Shown here one piece after another: positions 8,503-17,821 of a stretch of 64,000 bases of DNA. This DNA comes from an uncultured Propionivibrio sp. (GTDB lineage Bacteria; Pseudomonadota; Gammaproteobacteria; Burkholderiales; Rhodocyclaceae): contig NZ_OY762655.1 in NCBI RefSeq assembly GCF_963666255.1, positions 124,001 to 188,000 of the forward strand, written 5' to 3'. The position numbers were made by a program, and so were the translations under genes. The notes under the pieces were generated by a model. That model saw only the letters and a list, made by a program, of their open reading frames with translations, had not been told where the DNA came from and did not search any database. Positions within the stretch are counted from its first letter, which is position 1. Every line of letters starts with the position of its first letter.

Positions 8503-10512
8503 ATGGCTATGATCGGCAATTGGTTTCGGAATCAGAAGATTTGGGTGCGTCTGGTCGTCACGATCTGGGCGATGCTGGTGCTCTTGCTCAGCAGCATGAT
8601 CGTATGGACCTATGTCGAACAGAAGGACAGCGCGGAAGCCCAGGCGAAGGAGTTCGCCGGCAGCGTGCATCAGATGACGCTGGCGTCGCTGACCGGCATG
8701 ATGATGACCGGGTCGATCGGGCAGCGTGCGCTCTATCTCGATCAGGTTCGCAATGCCGGCAGTATCGAGAAACTCGAGGTCTTCCGCAGCGAGCACGTCG
8801 TCGGCCAGTTCGGCCCCGGGGCCGCGGACGAGGTGGCGACCGAGGCTGAAGACAAGGAAGTGCTGGCAACGGGCAAGGCGTTTTTCCGTGTCGATGCCGA
8901 CAAGGGCTTCCTCAAGGCGACCATTCCTGCGCTGGCGTCGAAGAACTATCTGGGCAAGGATTGCCTGCTATGCCACCAGGTTCCGGAAGGTTCGGTGCTT
9001 GGTGCGGTCAGCATGAAGATCTCGCTCGAAAAGGTGAATCATCAGACCACGCGCTTTGTGTCGATGTTTGCCGGTCTGGCGGTGCTGTTGAGCATTCCCT
9101 TCCTTATCGTCGTCTTTCTCTTCGTCCGCCGTTTTGTCAGCCGTCCGCTGGCCAACGCGGTCGCTGTCGCCGAACGGGTGGCCGCCGGCCGTCTCGACAA
9201 TGACATTCATGTGGTCGCGCAGGACGAGCCCGGTGCTTTGCTGACCGCGCTGGAGCAGATGCAGGAGAAACTGCACGGCGTGCTTAAGGAAATCGGCGAT
9301 TGCGGTCGGAACATGGGGCAGTCGGCCTTCCAGGTGGCGATGATTTCGAATGAAATTGCCGATGTCAGCCGGCAGCAGGAGGGGCAGTCCGGCGAAGTGA
9401 CGAGCGTGATGCAGCAGGTTTACCGGATTTCGTCCGATGTGCAGGCCCAGGCGCTGGAAGCCCTGGCGCAGTCGGATCAGGTCGAGCGACTGGCGCGCGA
9501 CGGGATCGAGAATGTCCGCCAGAACATCCGTTCGATGGAGGAGACTTCCGATCATGTGAGCCGTGCGTCGACGCAAACGCAGGAACTCGAGGAATTCGCC
9601 CAATTGATCCACCGCATTGTCAATGTCATCAAGGAGATCGCCGAGCAGACCAATCTCCTGGCCCTGAACGCGGCGATCGAAGCGGCGCGAGCCGGCGAGG
9701 CCGGGCGCGGATTCGCCGTCGTCGCCGACGAGGTGAGGAAGCTTGCGGAGCGGACGACGCGTTCGGCTACCGAGGTCAATGACATCATCGGTCAGTTGTC
9801 GGGCAAGGTGACCCAGGTCGTGTCGACGATGGATGTCGTCGTCCAGAAAGTCGACGCGACCCAGCAGGAGGCGCGCAAGACCGCCGACGCCATGGCCGGG
9901 ATCGCTGGCACATCGGTCGAGACAGCCAAGGCCAACCGGACGATTTCGACCGTCAGCCAGGAGCAGGTGGCGCAGTTCGAAGTGCTGCGGACGACGCTCG
10001 ACACGTTGTTCGCCGTACTGCACGAGAGCGGTCTCAAGGTCAAGACGACGGCAACGATCGGCGAGGACTTGCGCGCGGTCACCGGACGGCTCAACGACAT
10101 CATGGCTGGCTTCACCTTCATTGGTGGCCTCGAGATCGAACCGGTCCAGCACGAGAAGCGCGATGTGCCGCGCGCCAGTAACAGCCTGCGCGTCAAGATC
10201 AGCCAGGAAGGCAGTACCTTCGAGTCGGTGGCGAGCGATTTTTCGCTGAAAGGCCTGCGGCTCAGGCTGACGCAACCGATTGCAGGGCCGGATCGCGTCG
10301 ACCTGGCTCTGTATCTCCCCCACGACGATCTGGCGGTTTATGAGACCCAGGCGCCGCTCAATGTCGAAGGCAAGATCGCGTGGCAGAGAAAGGTCGGGGA
10401 CAGCTTCCAGTGCGGCATTGAGTTCGGCGCGCTCGATGCTGCCCAGACGGCGTTGATGAAGCAGTGCTTCGAGTTCTATAACAAGAACCCCGAGTTTTCG
10501 GCGGTACGCTGA
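8503..10512 (+). CDS. Methyl-accepting chemotaxis protein with periplasmic CxxCH motif and C-terminal PilZ domain
   Basis: This is a 669-residue membrane chemoreceptor. Order of parts: TM1 (about 17-37); a periplasmic sensor (about 38-184) holding CLLCH at 154-158, the covalent c-type heme motif; TM2 (about 185-208); HAMP (about 208-262); and a methyl-accepting signalling domain whose conserved tip, [18 protein letters not shown] (381-398), binds CheA/CheW. After it comes a PilZ-like c-di-GMP-binding domain (about 550-660) with RDVPR (553-557) and the D-x-S-x-x-G pattern DFSLKG (579-584). A redox, gas or electron-acceptor signal read through heme is likely. PilZ would let c-di-GMP modulate chemotaxis. 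ATG 8503 and ATG 8509 are both possible starts. No che genes lie nearby. Confidence 0.9.
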   Translation: MAMIGNWFRNQKIWVRLVVTIWAMLVLLLSSMIVWTYVEQKDSAEAQAKEFAGSVHQMTLASLTGMMMTGSIGQRALYLDQVRNAGSIEKLEVFRSEHVVGQFGPGAADEVATEAEDKEVLATGKAFFRVDADKGFLKATIPALASKNYLGKDCLLCHQVPEGSVLGAVSMKISLEKVNHQTTRFVSMFAGLAVLLSIPFLIVVFLFVRRFVSRPLANAVAVAERVAAGRLDNDIHVVAQDEPGALLTALEQMQEKLHGVLKEIGDCGRNMGQSAFQVAMISNEIADVSRQQEGQSGEVTSVMQQVYRISSDVQAQALEALAQSDQVERLARDGIENVRQNIRSMEETSDHVSRASTQTQELEEFAQLIHRIVNVIKEIAEQTNLLALNAAIEAARAGEAGRGFAVVADEVRKLAERTTRSATEVNDIIGQLSGKVTQVVSTMDVVVQKVDATQQEARKTADAMAGIAGTSVETAKANRTISTVSQEQVAQFEVLRTTLDTLFAVLHESGLKVKTTATIGEDLRAVTGRLNDIMAGFTFIGGLEIEPVQHEKRDVPRASNSLRVKISQEGSTFESVASDFSLKGLRLRLTQPIAGPDRVDLALYLPHDDLAVYETQAPLNVEGKIAWQRKVGDSFQCGIEFGALDAAQTALMKQCFEFYNKNPEFSAVR

Positions 10513-10581
10513 CGAGCGTTTGCGGCGCGCCGCGCCGGCATGCCGGATGCGTTTTCCGGCTGCCGCAGGCACAATGACGTC

Positions 10582-10899
10582 ATGCTGTTTTTCGAAATTC
10601 TTGCCGAACGGAAGATTCGCGACGCGATCGCGAACGGCGACGCCGACAATCTGCCGGGCGCCGGAAAGCCGCTTGAACTGGTTGACGAGCCCTTCGTCAC
10701 GCCGGAGCAGCGCATGGTCAATCACATCCTGAAACGCGCAGGCATGGTGCCGTCGGAGGTTTCGATGCGGCAGGCGGTGGCGCGCTTGCGCGAGGAGATC
10801 CGCCGGTTGCCGGCGGATCAGGAGGCCGGCCAGGTCAAGCGTCGCGAACTCAGTTATCTTCTGGTCCAGCTCAGCGAGACGCGTTGTACCGTGGAGTGA
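10582..10899 (+). CDS. DnaJ-related DUF1992 family protein
   Basis: This small protein (105 residues) matches the DUF1992 family (DNAJC28-conserved domain, YhdN-like). The pattern is FFEILAERKIRDAIANGDADNLPGAGKPL, then a charged helix with VSMRQAVARLREEIRRL. These proteins are usually about 100-130 residues and have no established biochemical role. The ATG at 10582 starts directly at the conserved MLFFEILAE. An upstream ATG at 10540 would add 14 residues of atypical sequence. It follows the chemoreceptor by 69 bp and may be cotranscribed. Confidence 0.75.
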   Translation: MLFFEILAERKIRDAIANGDADNLPGAGKPLELVDEPFVTPEQRMVNHILKRAGMVPSEVSMRQAVARLREEIRRLPADQEAGQVKRRELSYLLVQLSETRCTVE

Positions 10900-11065
10900 A
10901 ATACGGAGGGCGCGCCGGTGCTTGATCCGGCGGCAGGGTCGTGTGCTAGGATGGGCCCGCACGCCGAGCGGTGTTGGCGGCGGTTGGCGAGTACCGGGAA
11001 GCGGAGCGGGATGGCGTAAATGTCATTCGCATTGTGAGTCGGGGCAGGCCACGGATGATTCGATC

Positions 11066-11509
11066 ATGCAATTCGTTGTTCGCTATTGGTCGTCCTTGCT
11101 TCCGCGCGACTTTGTCGATCGGCGTAACGCGCCGCGCTGGGTGGACTATTCGATTCATCCCGGCAGCAAGATCGGGTTGCATAACGCCTTGCTGGCGATG
11201 CACGATCGTTGCGAAATCATGGACGCGCACGGTTGCCGGTTCGAGTGCGCCGTGTTCGTCGTCGAGGGCGAGCGGTGCGAGCGGCTTTCCGACGAGGCGG
11301 CGGCGAGAATGTTTGCGTCCTTGCCGCGCGGCGATGTGAAGTGGCTGGATATCAGGGACTTCGTGTTGCCCACCCCCGTCGGCGAGGTCGCGCCGGAAGA
11401 GGCCGTTGCGCCGGAGTCGCCGGCGGAGCAGTTGCCCCTGTTTCCGCGCCTGTCCACGCCCTATGACGCGATTGACGATCCGCCGCGCCTGATCGATATC
11501 GATACCTGA
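11066..11509 (+). CDS. Hypothetical protein
   Basis: An open frame of 147 residues from ATG 11066 (MQFVVRYWSS) to TGA 11509. It is rich in acidic residues near the C-terminus, which includes the Pro/Glu-rich stretch PEEAVAPESPAEQLPLF. There is no signal peptide or membrane segment. The frame remains open upstream to about 10922, but that part is Gly/Arg-rich and atypical. Third-position GC is high, as in neighbouring real genes. I do not recognise a family. It may belong to a short regulatory or accessory protein of this lineage. Confidence 0.5.
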   Translation: MQFVVRYWSSLLPRDFVDRRNAPRWVDYSIHPGSKIGLHNALLAMHDRCEIMDAHGCRFECAVFVVEGERCERLSDEAAARMFASLPRGDVKWLDIRDFVLPTPVGEVAPEEAVAPESPAEQLPLFPRLSTPYDAIDDPPRLIDIDT

Positions 11510-11564
11510 AGGGGGTTCGGGGCGATGGACGAAGTGCAGTATCGCCAGGTGTCAGCGGCTATTT

Positions 11565-11580
11565 GCTAAAACGTGATAGC
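11565..11580. promoter_or_regulatory. Candidate LacI/Cra-type operator upstream of ribokinase
   Basis: GCTAAAACGTGATAGC is a 16-bp imperfect palindrome centred on CG, the hallmark of LacI-family operators. It resembles the Cra/FruR operator (GCTGAAACGTTTCAGC type; 12 of 16 positions match). It lies about 170 bp upstream of the ribokinase gene, whose operon ends with a Cra-like regulator. The match is inferred by eye. Confidence 0.4.
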
Positions 11581-11747
11581 CCTCGGATTCATAGGCAATC
11601 AAGGGGGCTAGACAAGCGTTGCCGATCAGGTTAAATTGCCCGTGCTGTGCACGATTTAGTGCTTGTCGTTCGCAATGAAGGTCCTGTTTTGGCAGGGTTA
11701 GCGATCCTTACCAAAACCGACCCTATAACAACAAATTCGGGAGTGGG

Positions 11748-12647
11748 ATGGCTATGGCCCGTGTGCTGGTCATCGGCAGCATCAATATGGACCTCGTGGT
11801 CCAGGCAGCGCGTTTTCCCGGACCGGGAGAAACCGTGCTCGGACAGTCGTTTTCGACGTTTCCGGGGGGCAAGGGCGCCAATCAGGCGGTGGCCGCCCGA
11901 CGACTCGGCGCCGAGGTGACGATGATCGGCTGCGTCGGCGACGATGCTTTTGGCACCCAACTGACCGAACAACTGGCGAACGAAGGTATCGATACCCGTT
12001 TCGTTTGTCGTGTGCCAGGCGTGTCGACCGGCGTCGCCACGATCACGCTGAGTGCTTCCGAGAATTCGATAGTCGTCGTTCCCGGCGCCAATCATGCGCT
12101 GACACTGGCGCAACTGAATGCGGCGGAAAGCGCTTTTGCCGATGCCGATGTCGTACTCTGCCAGCTGGAAATCCCGCTGCAGATCGTCGAGGCTGCGGCC
12201 GGTATGGCGGCCGCGCTGGGCAAGCCATTCCTGCTTAACCCGGCACCAGCGGTGGTGCTGCCCGATGCGCTTCTCGATCGCGTGACGCTGCTGACACCCA
12301 ACGAGCATGAGCTGGCGCTGGTTTATGCGGGTGATTCCGGCGACTGGAAAGCGACGCTTCGCGCCCGGCCTCAGCGCATCCTGATGACGCATGGCGCCGA
12401 GGGCGCATGGTTCGCCGATGGCGACGGGCAACTGCGCCATCAGCCCGCATTTCCCGTCGATGCGGTCGATACGACCGGTGCCGGCGATACGTTCAATGGT
12501 GCAATTGCAGCGTTCTGGGGATTGCCGATGGCTGAAATTGCCCGGCTCGCCTGTGCGGCGGGCGCCTTGTCGGTCACCCGTAGCGGCGCCCAGAGTGGCA
12601 TGCCGACGCGTGTGCAACTTGAGTCCTTTTTGTCAGAACGAAGTTAA
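11748..12647 (+). CDS. rbsK: Ribokinase / PfkB-family sugar kinase
   Basis: A 299-residue carbohydrate kinase that phosphorylates ribose (to ribose-5-phosphate) or a related sugar using ATP. PfkB signatures: NMDLVV near the N-terminus, PGGKGANQAVA (about 39-49) for sugar binding, and DTTGAGDTF (241-249) with catalytic Asp247. Length is as expected for ribokinase. The start at ATG 11748 follows GGGAGTGGG; ATG 11754 is equally possible. It precedes a TRAP transporter by 79 bp and probably acts on the sugar that system imports. Ribose specificity is not proven, and deoxyribose or another pentose kinase is possible. Confidence 0.82.
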   Translation: MAMARVLVIGSINMDLVVQAARFPGPGETVLGQSFSTFPGGKGANQAVAARRLGAEVTMIGCVGDDAFGTQLTEQLANEGIDTRFVCRVPGVSTGVATITLSASENSIVVVPGANHALTLAQLNAAESAFADADVVLCQLEIPLQIVEAAAGMAAALGKPFLLNPAPAVVLPDALLDRVTLLTPNEHELALVYAGDSGDWKATLRARPQRILMTHGAEGAWFADGDGQLRHQPAFPVDAVDTTGAGDTFNGAIAAFWGLPMAEIARLACAAGALSVTRSGAQSGMPTRVQLESFLSERS

Positions 12648-12726
12648 ATAAAAGCAAGCAGCAACGAGGTCCGGGGCGGTTCATCGCCCATATTCATTAA
12701 AACGTCACCGAAGGAGAGGTTAAATC

Positions 12727-13737
12727 ATGACAAGCACGCTTCGCCGCACGACATTCAAGGCGCTGGCCCTGGCCGCCGCACTCGGTCTCGGTTTCGCCGC
12801 GCCGTACGCCATGGCGCAAAACAAGACGGTCATCCGCATCTCGACCGCCGCCGTTCCCGAAGACTGGCATGCCAAGATGTGGACGGTGTTCAAGGACTCG
12901 CTGGAGAAATCAGCGCCCGGCGAATTTGAGGTTCAGATCCACCTGAACGCCACGCTGTTCAAGCAGGGTACCGAGCCGGCGGCGATGGCGCGCGGCAATC
13001 TCGAAATGGCGCCGATTTCGGCCCAGGATATCTCGAAGATTGTGCCCGAGTTTTCGATCTTTACGGCCGGCTACATCATCCGTGATCCGGATCACCAGCA
13101 GAAGGTGTTCAACGGCCCGATCGGCCAGGAAGTTTTCAAGCCCGTCGTCCAGAAGATGGAAGTGACGCCGCTCGCGACGGCCTACCTCGGCACGCGCCAG
13201 GTCATGCTGCGCGAAGACAAGAATGTGATGGTCCCGGCCGACCTCAAGGGCGTCAAGTTGCGCATGCCGGCCAGCAAGGAATGGTTGTTCCTCGGTGAAG
13301 CGCTCGGGGCGACGCCGACGCCGCTGGCCTTCGGCGAAGTCTATCTCGCGCTCAAGACCGGCACCATCGACGGCCAGGAAAACCCGCTGCCGAGCGCCCG
13401 CGCTGCCAAGTTCTATGAGCCGAGCAAAACCGTGGTGCTGACCAGCCACCTCGTCGACGCGATCTTCCTCGCCTATTCGACCAAGGCCTTCAATGCGCTG
13501 AAGCCGGACCAGCAGAAGAAGGTGGTCGAGGCCGCGCAAGCCGCCGCCAAGTACAACAATGAAAATCGCATCAAGGACGAAAAGGAAATCGTCGATTTCT
13601 TCAAGGCGCAGGGTCTGAAGGTTGTTACGCCGAACGTCGCCGAGTTCCGCAAGACGGTGCAGGAAAAGTACCAGAAGTCGGAAATGGCCGCGACCTGGCC
13701 GAAGGGTCTCCTGGAGCGTATCAATGCGGTTCGCTGA
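12727..13737 (+). CDS. dctP: TRAP transporter solute-binding protein DctP
   Basis: This is the periplasmic solute-binding protein of a TRAP (tripartite ATP-independent periplasmic) transporter, 336 residues. A signal peptide (residues 1-30, ending APYAMA before QNK) is followed by the DctP fold. The family signature is visible: LKGVKLRMPASKEW, with the arginine that binds the substrate carboxylate, then TPTPLAFGEVYLALKTGTIDGQENP. The ATG is preceded by AAGGAGAGG (12711-12719). It overlaps dctQ by 14 nt. Substrate is an organic or sugar acid, or possibly a sugar given the upstream ribokinase. Confidence 0.9.
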   Translation: MTSTLRRTTFKALALAAALGLGFAAPYAMAQNKTVIRISTAAVPEDWHAKMWTVFKDSLEKSAPGEFEVQIHLNATLFKQGTEPAAMARGNLEMAPISAQDISKIVPEFSIFTAGYIIRDPDHQQKVFNGPIGQEVFKPVVQKMEVTPLATAYLGTRQVMLREDKNVMVPADLKGVKLRMPASKEWLFLGEALGATPTPLAFGEVYLALKTGTIDGQENPLPSARAAKFYEPSKTVVLTSHLVDAIFLAYSTKAFNALKPDQQKKVVEAAQAAAKYNNENRIKDEKEIVDFFKAQGLKVVTPNVAEFRKTVQEKYQKSEMAATWPKGLLERINAVR

Positions 13738-14209
13738 TTTTGGCAAACTGGGTAAGAAAGCCGCCGACGCTGTCGGCGGCTTTTTGTACCTGGCCCTGTT
13801 CGGGGTGTTCATCGTCCAGGTGATCGCCCGTTTCTTCTTCAACAAGCCGTTGCCATGGAGCGACGAGCTGGTCGTCATCCTCTACATCTGGGTGATCCTC
13901 TGGGCGGCCGCCTTCATGGTGCCCGAGCGCGAACATGTGGTTTTCGATCTCGTTTACCACATGGCGTCGCCGAAGCTGAAGCATGTCATGAGCATTGCGG
14001 CACATGTCATGGTCGGTGGTCTGGCGGCATGGGGGCTGCCGGCATCGTGGAGCTACATCCGTTTCATGGAACGTGAAGGGACGCCGGTGCTCGGATGGCC
14101 GTTCATGTGGGTATTCCTGCCCTTTGCTTTGTTTTTGGTTTCGTTGGTCTGCAGGGCAATCTGGGCGATTGCGACGCACCTGCGAGCGATTGCCGAGGTG
14201 AATAAATGA
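13724..14209 (+). CDS. dctQ: TRAP transporter small permease DctQ
   Basis: The small membrane subunit (161 residues, four helices) of the TRAP system; it joins DctM to form the QM permease. PWSDELVVILYIWVILWAA (about helix 2) is the typical DctQ motif. ATG 13724 lies inside the end of dctP (14-nt overlap), and its stop overlaps the dctM start by 4 nt. Unusually, codons about 12-21 contain a perfect GC-rich hairpin followed by five T, described separately. Confidence 0.9.
   Translation: MRFADFGKLGKKAADAVGGFLYLALFGVFIVQVIARFFFNKPLPWSDELVVILYIWVILWAAAFMVPEREHVVFDLVYHMASPKLKHVMSIAAHVMVGGLAAWGLPASWSYIRFMEREGTPVLGWPFMWVFLPFALFLVSLVCRAIWAIATHLRAIAEVNK
13757..13785 (+). terminator. Terminator-like hairpin inside dctQ
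   Basis: GCCGCCGAC (13760-13768) and GTCGGCGGC (13772-13780) form a perfect 9-bp stem with a 3-nt loop, followed by TTTTTG (13781-13786). The stem can be extended by three A-T pairs. It begins 22 bp after the dctP stop codon and lies wholly within the 5' coding part of dctQ. It has the form of an intrinsic terminator or attenuator that would lower dctQM relative to dctP. Confidence 0.6.
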
Positions 14210-15504
14210 CAAGCGCGCTTTTGGCCCTGATTGCAGTGATTGTGGCCGGCTTTATTTTGCGGGCCCCGATCGGGTTTTCGATGATTGTCAGCGGCGTCGC
14301 CTATCTCGCCGTCAAGGGGCATGATGTCGGCCTCGTCGCCGACCAGATCCTCAACGGTCTCTATAACAGCTATGTGCTGCTGGCGGTGCCGCTCTTCATC
14401 CTTGCCGCCAACCTGATGAATGCCGGCACGGTCAGCGATCGTCTCTTCGATTTCTGCCGCATTCTGGTCGGCCGCTTGCCAGGCGGCCTGGCGCAGGTCG
14501 ACATCCTGGTCAGCGTCATCTTTTCCGGCATGAGCGGCAGCGCCATCGCCGACGCCGCCGGTCCGGGTCTCGTCAGCATCAAGCAGATGCTGAAAAAGCC
14601 GGAATACTCGCCAGGCTTTGCCGGTGCCGTCGTGGTCGCCAGCGCGACCATCGGGCCGATCATTCCGCCATCGATTCCGCTGGTGATCTATGGTCTGGTG
14701 TCGGGCGCTTCGGTCGGCGCTTTGTTCCTTGGTGGCGTACTCCCCGGTCTGCTCATGGCGGTGGTGCTGATGATCGCGACGCACATCATCGCGACGCGGC
14801 GCAACATGCCGCGCGATGAACCGGTGCCGCTGTCCGAATGGCCGAACATCCTCTTCCGCGGAGCCTTGCCGCTGTCATTGCCGGTGGTGTTGCTGACCGG
14901 TATCTACACCGGCATCTTCACCCCGACCGAGGCGGCTGCCGTGGCGGCGCTGCACGCGCTGATCCTCGCCTGTATCGTCTATCGCGCCTTGTCGTGGCGG
15001 CAGTTCTTCGATGTCATCCTCGAGTCGACGCGTTCAAGCGCGGTCATCACCATGATCATCGCCGGCGCCTACATGATGAACTACGCGTTTACGGCAGAAG
15101 GTGTGCCGCAGATGCTGGCGGCATGGGTCTTCGACATGCATCTCGGCAAGGTCGGATTCCTGCTGCTGTCGAACCTGCTGTTCCTGGCGCTCGGTTGCTT
15201 CATGGATATCGCCGTGATCCTGCTCGTCTTCGTGCCGATCCTGTTGCCGATCGCCAAGATGCTGGGCATTGATCTCGTCCACTTCGGCGTCGTCGTCGTC
15301 CTCAACATGATGATTGGTCTGATCCATCCGCCCTTCGGCATGTTGCTGTTCGTCACCAATGCGCTGACCGGCATCCCGATCAAGGACATGATGAAGGAGG
15401 GCTGGTTGTTCCTCGTCATGTTGCTCATCCTGTTACTGACCGTGACCTTGGTGCCCGAGATCATCCTCTGGCTGCCGAAGTCGATGGGGTACGTCACACA
15501 ATAG
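14206..15504 (+). CDS. dctM: TRAP transporter large permease DctM
   Basis: The large permease subunit (432 residues, about 12 hydrophobic segments) that couples solute entry to the Na+ gradient. Motifs: FSGMSGSAIADAAGPGLVSI, ASATIGPIIPPSIPLVIYG and FTPTEAAAVAALHAL, all characteristic of DctM. ATG overlaps the dctQ stop by 4 nt. The Cra-like regulator gene starts 16 bp after its stop codon, so kinase, transporter and regulator probably form one operon. Confidence 0.93.
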   Translation: MTSALLALIAVIVAGFILRAPIGFSMIVSGVAYLAVKGHDVGLVADQILNGLYNSYVLLAVPLFILAANLMNAGTVSDRLFDFCRILVGRLPGGLAQVDILVSVIFSGMSGSAIADAAGPGLVSIKQMLKKPEYSPGFAGAVVVASATIGPIIPPSIPLVIYGLVSGASVGALFLGGVLPGLLMAVVLMIATHIIATRRNMPRDEPVPLSEWPNILFRGALPLSLPVVLLTGIYTGIFTPTEAAAVAALHALILACIVYRALSWRQFFDVILESTRSSAVITMIIAGAYMMNYAFTAEGVPQMLAAWVFDMHLGKVGFLLLSNLLFLALGCFMDIAVILLVFVPILLPIAKMLGIDLVHFGVVVVLNMMIGLIHPPFGMLLFVTNALTGIPIKDMMKEGWLFLVMLLILLLTVTLVPEIILWLPKSMGYVTQ

Positions 15505-15520
15505 CGTCATCAGGCCGCCC

Positions 15521-16534
15521 ATGAGCACCTATACCCGCCTCACTATCGACGACATCGCCCGCATGGCGGGCGTGTCGCGCACTACCGCGAGCATGGTGCT
15601 CAACGGGCGCGCCGGGCAGTACCGCATTTCGGCGGCGACGCAGGAGCGCGTCCTGGCGACGGCGCGGGACAACAACTTCCAGCCGTCGCACTCGGCGCGC
15701 ACCCTGCGCATCGGGTCGAGCAACACGCTCGGCCTGGTGGTGCCGGAGTTGACCAACTTCGCGCACGCCAGCCTGGCGCAGGCGATGGAGCCGATTTGTC
15801 ATCAGGCCGGCTACCAGTTGCTGGTCGTGACCAGCAACGACGATCCCGTGCAGGAGAAAGCCGGAATCGAGCATTTGATCGCGCGACAGGTCGATGGCCT
15901 CGTCATCGTGCCGTGCGCTATCGCGGCCGACGTCTATCGCAAGTGGGCCACGCGCTTGCCGCTTTTCCTTGTCGATCGTCGTCTTGACGATCCGGCGCTG
16001 CCGTATGTGGTCTCGGACGCCGAGGCCGCAGTGACCGAACTCGTTGGCGATACGCTGGGTTCGCCGGACGACGAAATCTACTATTTCGGCGGTCAGCCCG
16101 ATTTTTCACCGAGTATCGACCGTCTCAAGGGATTTCGCGCGGCCCTGGCGCGCCAGGGCATCGTGCCGCGGCCGGAGTGGATCCGGGCGCGCGACTATCG
16201 CCGCAGCACCGGCTACGAGTTCATGCGGACGTGCTATCACGAGTTGGGTCGCTATCCGCGTTTCCTGTTCACCGGGTCGATCACCCTGCTTGAAGGTGCG
16301 CTCGCCTTCATCAGCGAGCACAACCATTTCGACATCGCGCCGCAACGGTTGGTGACATTCGACGATCATAATCTCCTCGACTGTCTGCCTTTGCGCGTCG
16401 ATTCGATCGAGCAGGACAGTCATGCGCTCGCGGCGGCGAGTCTTGAGCGTCTGTTCGCGATGATCGGCGGCGAACCGGTGCCGGCGTCGGTCACGATTCC
16501 GGCGAAATTGCATCGTCGTATCCGGGACGCCTGA
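15521..16534 (+). CDS. LacI-family regulator, Cra/FruR-like
   Basis: A 337-residue regulator with an N-terminal helix-turn-helix ([20 protein letters not shown], about residues 10-29) and a periplasmic-binding-protein-like effector domain. The HTH and linker closely resemble E. coli Cra ([20 protein letters not shown]), and the effector domain shows the same order of motifs (GLVIPxL..., IEHLxxRQVDxxIV, DNxLLDxL). Its effector is therefore probably a sugar phosphate. It is the last gene after dctM (16 bp gap), suggesting local control of rbsK-dctPQM. A candidate operator lies at 11565-11580. Confidence 0.85.
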   Translation: [337 protein letters not shown]

Positions 16535-16765
16535 GCTGCGATCGACGCAGCGAACAAGGTCCGTTCCGGGCGCGCCGTTACGCTGGCCCGGTGCTAGAAT
16601 TCATGGGCGGTTGCGAGCATCACCACAGGTTTTCGCCCGGCATCGAAGCACGCGCGTCGAATGGCGGGCGCGGTGCCCCGGCAGGGGCCTCCGTGTCGGT
16701 GAATTCGGTGTTTGTCCGCGTCGTTGGCGGTCTCCGGTCTAAACAGAATAACGAAGGTCCGTTCC

Positions 16766-17794
16766 GTGAATCAGACGAAGCGCTCGGTCACCATCAAGGA
16801 TGTTGCGGCACAGGCGGGAACGTCGGTGGCCACCGTGTCCTATGTCCTCAGCAACCGTAACCGCTACGTCCGGCCGGAACTGCGCGAGCGCGTGCTCAAG
16901 GCCGCTGCCGACATCGGCTACGTCAAGAATGCTGCGGCCGGCAGCATCCGGGGGCACCAGCGTGGCATCCTGGCCGTCGTCGTTGCCCAGTTCGGCAATA
17001 CCTTTTTCACCCGTATGTGCGTCGATATCGTCGCCATCGCCCGCGAGGCCGGCTTCGTCGTCACCTTGTGCAACAGCGACGAGGATCCTGCGCAGGAACG
17101 CACGATCATCGAACGCCTGATTTCCCAGCGCATTGACGGATGCATATTGAGTCCGGCGCTGTCGCGCGAGGAAAATACCGAACTGCTGCGCCGCCATCGT
17201 ATCCCGTATGTCATTCTCGAGCGCTCGTTTCCGGGATCGCAGACGCGCCATCATTTCGTCGGACACGACAATTTCCAGTCCGGTTATCTCGCCACACGGC
17301 AACTGCTCGACGCCGGCCACCGGCGCATCGCCTATTCCGGCTGGGACTCGCCGATTCCCAACGTCCGCGACCGCATCGACGGATATCGCATGGCGCTGCG
17401 CGAATTCGGGATTCCCGTTTCGAACGAGTGCGTCCTCGTCGACGAGTTGAACGAGGCAGGCGGGCAGCGCATGGCAGCGAAACTGCTCGATGCGCGTATC
17501 GGCGCCGTCGTTTTCGGACACCACGATACGGCGCGGGGATCGCTCCTGTATTTCCAGGACCAGCGGGTGCGCTGGCCGGACGATATTTCCGTCGTGATGA
17601 TCGGCACACCCGACTGGATTGGCGTGCTGCGTCCGCGCATCACCTGCATCCAGCGGCCGGAACATCCGATGGGTGAAGCCGCGGCCAGGCTGTTGCTCAA
17701 ATGCCTGCGGGATGTCGATGCACCGGTCGAGGAGATCGTGCTCGACAGTGTCGTCCTCGCCGGCGATTCGGTCAGGCGGATCGCCGCCGCCTGA
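16766..17794 (+). CDS. LacI-family transcriptional regulator
   Basis: A 342-residue LacI/GalR regulator: HTH VTIKDVAAQAGTSVATVSYVLSN at about 8-30, hinge region, then a sugar-binding-protein-like effector domain. GTG 16766 is selected because AAGG at 16754-16757 is correctly spaced and MNQTKRSVTIKDVA is a normal LacI N-terminus. The gene converges on the leftward sugar operon (17822-24594), so it is the best candidate to bind the palindrome at 24676-24689 in that operon's promoter region. Effector unknown. Confidence 0.88.
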   Translation: MNQTKRSVTIKDVAAQAGTSVATVSYVLSNRNRYVRPELRERVLKAAADIGYVKNAAAGSIRGHQRGILAVVVAQFGNTFFTRMCVDIVAIAREAGFVVTLCNSDEDPAQERTIIERLISQRIDGCILSPALSREENTELLRRHRIPYVILERSFPGSQTRHHFVGHDNFQSGYLATRQLLDAGHRRIAYSGWDSPIPNVRDRIDGYRMALREFGIPVSNECVLVDELNEAGGQRMAAKLLDARIGAVVFGHHDTARGSLLYFQDQRVRWPDDISVVMIGTPDWIGVLRPRITCIQRPEHPMGEAAARLLLKCLRDVDAPVEEIVLDSVVLAGDSVRRIAAA

Positions 17795-17821
17795 TTCACG
17801 CCAGCTGAGCGTTTCCGGCGA

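Noticed and set aside
12692-12710. Second LacI-type operator (ATTAAAACGTCACC) before dctP
   Set aside because: Only the central AACGT is symmetrical; the arms do not pair, so it is not better than chance.
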